Positions 61,040-64,000 of a DNA stretch of 64,000 nucleotides are shown piece by piece (within the stretch, counting starts at the first letter, position 1; each line of letters starts with the position of its first letter). The DNA is from Biomphalaria glabrata (Eukaryota; Mollusca; Gastropoda; Planorbidae): assembly GCF_947242115.1 (NCBI RefSeq), contig NC_074712.1:45761838-45825837 (forward strand), in the 5' to 3' direction. The position numbers and the translations under genes are program-made. The notes below the pieces were generated by a model, which saw only the letters and a program-made list of their open reading frames with translations, was not told the DNA's origin and did no database searches.

Positions 61040-61205
61040 CTTTCTCTTATATTTTAATGGAAAGGGTTGCCTGAGTCAGCCATGAAACAAATGATTTAGC
61101 ATATTTTAAGTCACAGATCAACATGCATGACTAGATTGACACATGAAATGCGAAATATGTAACTATCTTTTTTTTTTTTTTTTGAAACGTCTGTAATCTA
61201 TAAGT
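61040..61205 (+). mobile_element. LINE 3' fragment nested in the 2.1-kb transposon
   Basis: GGAAAGGGTTGCCTGAGTCA GCCATGAAACAAATGATTTA GCATATTTTAAGTCA reads G-LPES--TNDLAYFKS, matching 42760-42830. It ends with a T run and AAACGTCTGTAATCTATAAG. Confidence 0.62.
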
Positions 61206-61392
61206 AATACCAAAAAGCTTCAAACTCTTAGTCTGCTATTGTATAATTTGTATTGTTTATAGTTTTCAGACTACATACATATATAAATAGAATAGATTAT
61301 GTAATCCTTCAAATGCATACATCCAGTTTTCGATGCGTTATCAAACTTTATATATTTTGTAGAGAATTAGGCTTATACCTATAATATAACAC

Positions 61393-61965
61393 ATGGGCGT
61401 AGTCGGGAGGGGAGGGGTTCAAACCATCACTTGCCTCAGACCTCATTGTCTGAAAGGGAAACTTTACTTACTGCCCCAGTGCAGCCAACTTAAGCAAACT
61501 ACATTCACCAAATTTCATGAGCGTAGCCAAAAAGGGTTTTGTGTTTACCCTCCCCCCTCCAATACAAAAACTAAAGCATTTTACCGTTTTCTACCTGTCG
61601 CTGGACTCCAGTGAATAGTAAATTTAGTAAATTTTTTTAGCGGAAGAGTAGCAGGCTAATTGCACTGTATATAACTCAGAATATGCATTTTTTAAAGCTT
61701 AAAATAACGAAATGATGCTTGGTTCCGGGGCTCTCACTGGGGGGAGCTCGCAGCGCTTCCCAAGACTCCGTAGCTGTCCCTTGGCGGTGTGTACTTTCTT
61801 TCCACTAAATATAGGAAGAGAGTATTCTAGGGTAGAAAAAACGTTTGAAAGAATAAAAGATCAATATTTAATGAAGGTTAATTACACATGCACACACATT
61901 AATATATATATATATATATACATATATAAATTGCGGAGTGGGGTAAAAATCCCCCCACCCCGAAA
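61393..61965. mobile_element. Pieces of the CATGGGCGTAG transposon family
   Basis: CATGGGCGTAGTCGGGAGGG at 61393 and CATGAGCGTAGCCAAAAAGG at 61517 resemble the left end at 8694. The block GGGGGGAGCTCGCAGCGCTT at 61740 resembles GGGGGAGTTCGCAGCGCTCC at 8881. An AT run follows at about 61903. Confidence 0.5.
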
Positions 61966-61983
61966 ATATATGACATGCCATTT

Positions 61984-62175
61984 GTGGGCCGTTTATCTGG
62001 TAATGCCCGGGCCGTTTATCTGGTAATGCCCGGGCCGTTTATCTGGTAATGCCCGGGCCGTTTATCTGGTAATGCCCGGGCCGTTTATCTGGTAATGCCC
62101 GGACCGTTTATCTGGTAATGCCCGGGCCGTTTATCTGGTAATGCCCGGGCCGTTTATCTGGTAATGCCCGGGCCG
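61984..62175. repeat. Minisatellite, 23-bp unit, about 8 copies, at the right end of the transposon
   Basis: The unit contains GGGCCGTTTATCTGGTAATG CCC, with one GGACC variant. The junction forms CCCGGG. It ends 20 bp before the transposon's right terminus. Confidence 0.95.
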
Positions 62176-62201
62176 ATACCCAGTCCGCCCTTGATGGCGT
62201 T

Positions 62202-62592
62202 GTAAAATACTGCTACCAAAGCGAAGAGTTTCCCTGCACTGACCTTCATGGGCTTTCTAAGAAAGGACCAATATCTAGTTAAAATTATCTTTTTAGTTGT
62301 AGCCTCCTCATTAGCTGCCTTTTGTTTAAAATATACTGCCATAGTCTGAGATAAATAAATTGTAACACATTCCTCACTCTACATCTTTGTGATTCCCAAC
62401 AAGGAAGAGTTCCACCCCACACACATCACTTAGAAGAGTCCTATAAAAACATTCACGTTTTCACTACTATATCCAACCTCCACCCCCCCCCCCCCAACCT
62501 TCTAGAGAAAGGTCATCCCATGTACATCCAACTCCATGTCTCTCCAAATGATCATACAGTAACTTGTTCACAGTTCTACTCCTACGTTTTTT
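62202..62592. other. Unrecognised sequence
   Basis: C run at about 62481-62495; no gene or element recognised. Confidence 0.3.
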
Positions 62593-63157
62593 GGCTCTTC
62601 AGTTTGTCATATTTTGAGAACCTCTTGCTCTTCAGTTTGTCATATTTTGAGAACATCTTGCTCTTCAGTTTGTCATATTTTGAGAACATCTTGCTCTTCA
62701 GTTTGTCATATTTTGAGAACATCTTGCTCTTCAGTTTGTCATATTTTGAGAACATCTTGCTCTTCAGTTTGTCATATTTTGAGAACATCTTGCTCTTCAG
62801 TTTGTCATATTTTGAGAACATCTTGCTCTTCAGTTTGTCATATTTTGAGAACATCTTGCTCTTCAGTTTGTCATATTTTGAGAACATCTTGCTCTTCAGT
62901 TTGTCATATTTTGAGAACCTCTTGTTCTTCAGTTTGTCATATTTTGAGAACATCTTGCTCTTCAGTTTGTCATATTTTGAGAACATCTTGCTCTTCAGTT
63001 TGTCATATTTTGAGAACATCTTGCTCTTCAGTTTGTCATATTTTGAGAACATCTTGCTCTTCAGTTTGTCATATTTTGAGAACCTCTTGTTCTTCAGTTT
63101 GTCATATTTTGAGAACATCTTGCTCTTCAGTTTGTCATATTTTGAGAACATCTTGCT
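62593..63157. repeat. Minisatellite, 33-bp unit, 17 copies
   Basis: The unit contains GCTCTTCAGTTTGTCATATT then TTGAGAACATCTT. Two copies carry the linked variant ACCTCTTGTTC. The 11-codon period gives open frames on both strands (for example SLSYFENILLF repeats) that are not genes. Confidence 0.96.
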
Positions 63158-63232
63158 TAAATATTTGGTCGCACGGTGGCTCCACCGAGATCAGCGACTT
63201 CCCCAGCTTCATCTCACCTGGTTCCCACGGGT

Positions 63233-63345
63233 GGTGCATTGAATGGCTGACCATGTATCTTGCATTGAATGGCTGACCATGTATGTTGCATTGAATGGCT
63301 GACCATGTATCTTGCATTGAATGGCTGACCATGTATGTTGCGTTT
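63233..63345. repeat. Minisatellite, 26-bp unit, about 4 copies
   Basis: The unit contains GCATTGAATGGCTGACCATG then TATCTT or TATGTT in alternation. Confidence 0.93.
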
Positions 63346-64000
63346 GGTGGCCTGTGGATTGGATCCAACGCTCTCCCACCCCTCCACCTACTGTTTCTTT
63401 GGTTCTTTCTGTTTTAGAGAGTAAAACAAAATGTCTAAATATTTGTTTTTATTCCAACTAGTTCTACTTCTGATATTAAGAGAAAACCAACAACACCAAA
63501 CCTTAAAGATTTTTTCTTTCTATTACACACCTGCACTGTGCGCGCGCTTAACGTTTGAAGACTCAGGTCTAGAGACAGGTAGAAAAACAGTGAACAAGAC
63601 ATAAACTAGGAATTTACAAGGGGAGGTAGGCGTGATAACGAAGTACACCTATAAGTTTAACCAGGGTTATGTTCCTTTGGACATGAAACTGACAACAGCT
63701 GTCGAGGATATCAATAGACAATAATAGCAACCACATCGAGTCTCCCTACTGTCACACTGAATACATTCGATTCTTTTGCCCTTACACATTTTTAATTTAA
63801 TTTTTTCTACAATCATCCAGTTTACAATCCGAATTCAGTTGTTTATTATATTTGTAGTTGTCCCAGATGTCTGAAGACTTGTGTGGCTGAGCCATGTCTC
63901 CTGGGCATTGCAGTGAAATCTCTTGGCTCCGAAATAGTTTTTTTCCCCTTGAAATATTCTATTTCGTCTAGAAGGTTGTGTTGTATATTCGTAAGTTATG
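63346..64000. other. Unrecognised sequence to the window end
   Basis: No gene, array or element end recognised. Confidence 0.3.

Larger units (their letters stand above)
60073..62193. mobile_element. Nonautonomous DNA transposon, 2.1 kb, composite
   Basis: Ends CAGGGGCGGACTGG and CCAGTCCGCCCTTG are an inverted pair with one mismatch. Flanks ATGGCACT and ATGGCGTT agree at 6 of 8 positions, fitting an aged 8-bp hAT-type duplication. It contains a LINE 3' fragment, pieces of the CATGGGCGTAG family and a terminal 23-bp array. No transposase is seen. Confidence 0.68.

Noticed and set aside
62520-63276. Open frames (SYFENILLFSL)n as a membrane-like protein
   Set aside because: Pure product of a 33-bp unit. 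Hydrophobicity comes from T-rich composition; no flanking exon structure was seen.

Overview
The window looks like nuclear DNA of a gastropod mollusc, most likely a freshwater pulmonate of the Biomphalaria/Bulinus kind. The grounds are AT-rich sequence studded with AGATCT/TCTAGA runs, intron-rich genes with GT-AG splice sites, tRNA-derived SINEs with the ...CATCTGCCCTATAGACC... tail that I associate with planorbid snails, hAT-type elements and fragments of several LINE families. No prokaryotic features were seen. The species call is inference.

Host genes. Two tandem paralogues on the + strand encode secreted proteins with CAP (SCP/Tpx-1/Ag5/PR-1) domains. Only the last three exons of the first gene lie in the window (1425-3198). 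The second gene appears complete: nine exons from 33900 to 57330 splice without conflict into a 450-residue protein. It has a signal peptide, a CAP domain, a cysteine-rich hinge, a second divergent CAP domain and a Thr/Arg/Ala/Pro-rich tail. Intron 1 is about 15 kb. Equivalent exons of the two genes match in length, phase and most residues.

Layout. 0-3.8 kb: 3' end of gene 1 with minisatellites. 3.8-8.4 kb: short arrays, decayed DNA transposons and two LINE 3' ends. 8.7-15.7 kb: a nonautonomous DNA transposon (8-bp target duplication) interrupted by a young Ty3/Gypsy LTR element. 15.7-19.6 kb: 30-bp and 19/27-bp satellites. 20.6-22.9 kb: hAT copy, SINE head and LINE fragment. 23.3-27.3 kb: three arrays, including 3 kb of a 24-bp unit. 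28-33.8 kb: a MITE, a 48-bp array, a SINE and more repeats. 33.9-57.3 kb: gene 2, whose introns hold arrays of 32, 28, 32, 39, 24, 23 and 15 bp, a second hAT copy and LINE pieces. 57.3-64 kb: mostly unrecognised sequence, a 2.1-kb DNA transposon with an internal 23-bp array, and 33-bp and 26-bp arrays.

The most notable property is tandem-repeat density. About 28 unrelated minisatellites cover roughly a quarter of the 64 kb by my count. Several show higher-order periods (about 322, 1033 and 1369 bp), and three abut or include splice sites of gene 2. Most long open frames in the window are by-products of arrays whose unit length is a multiple of three.
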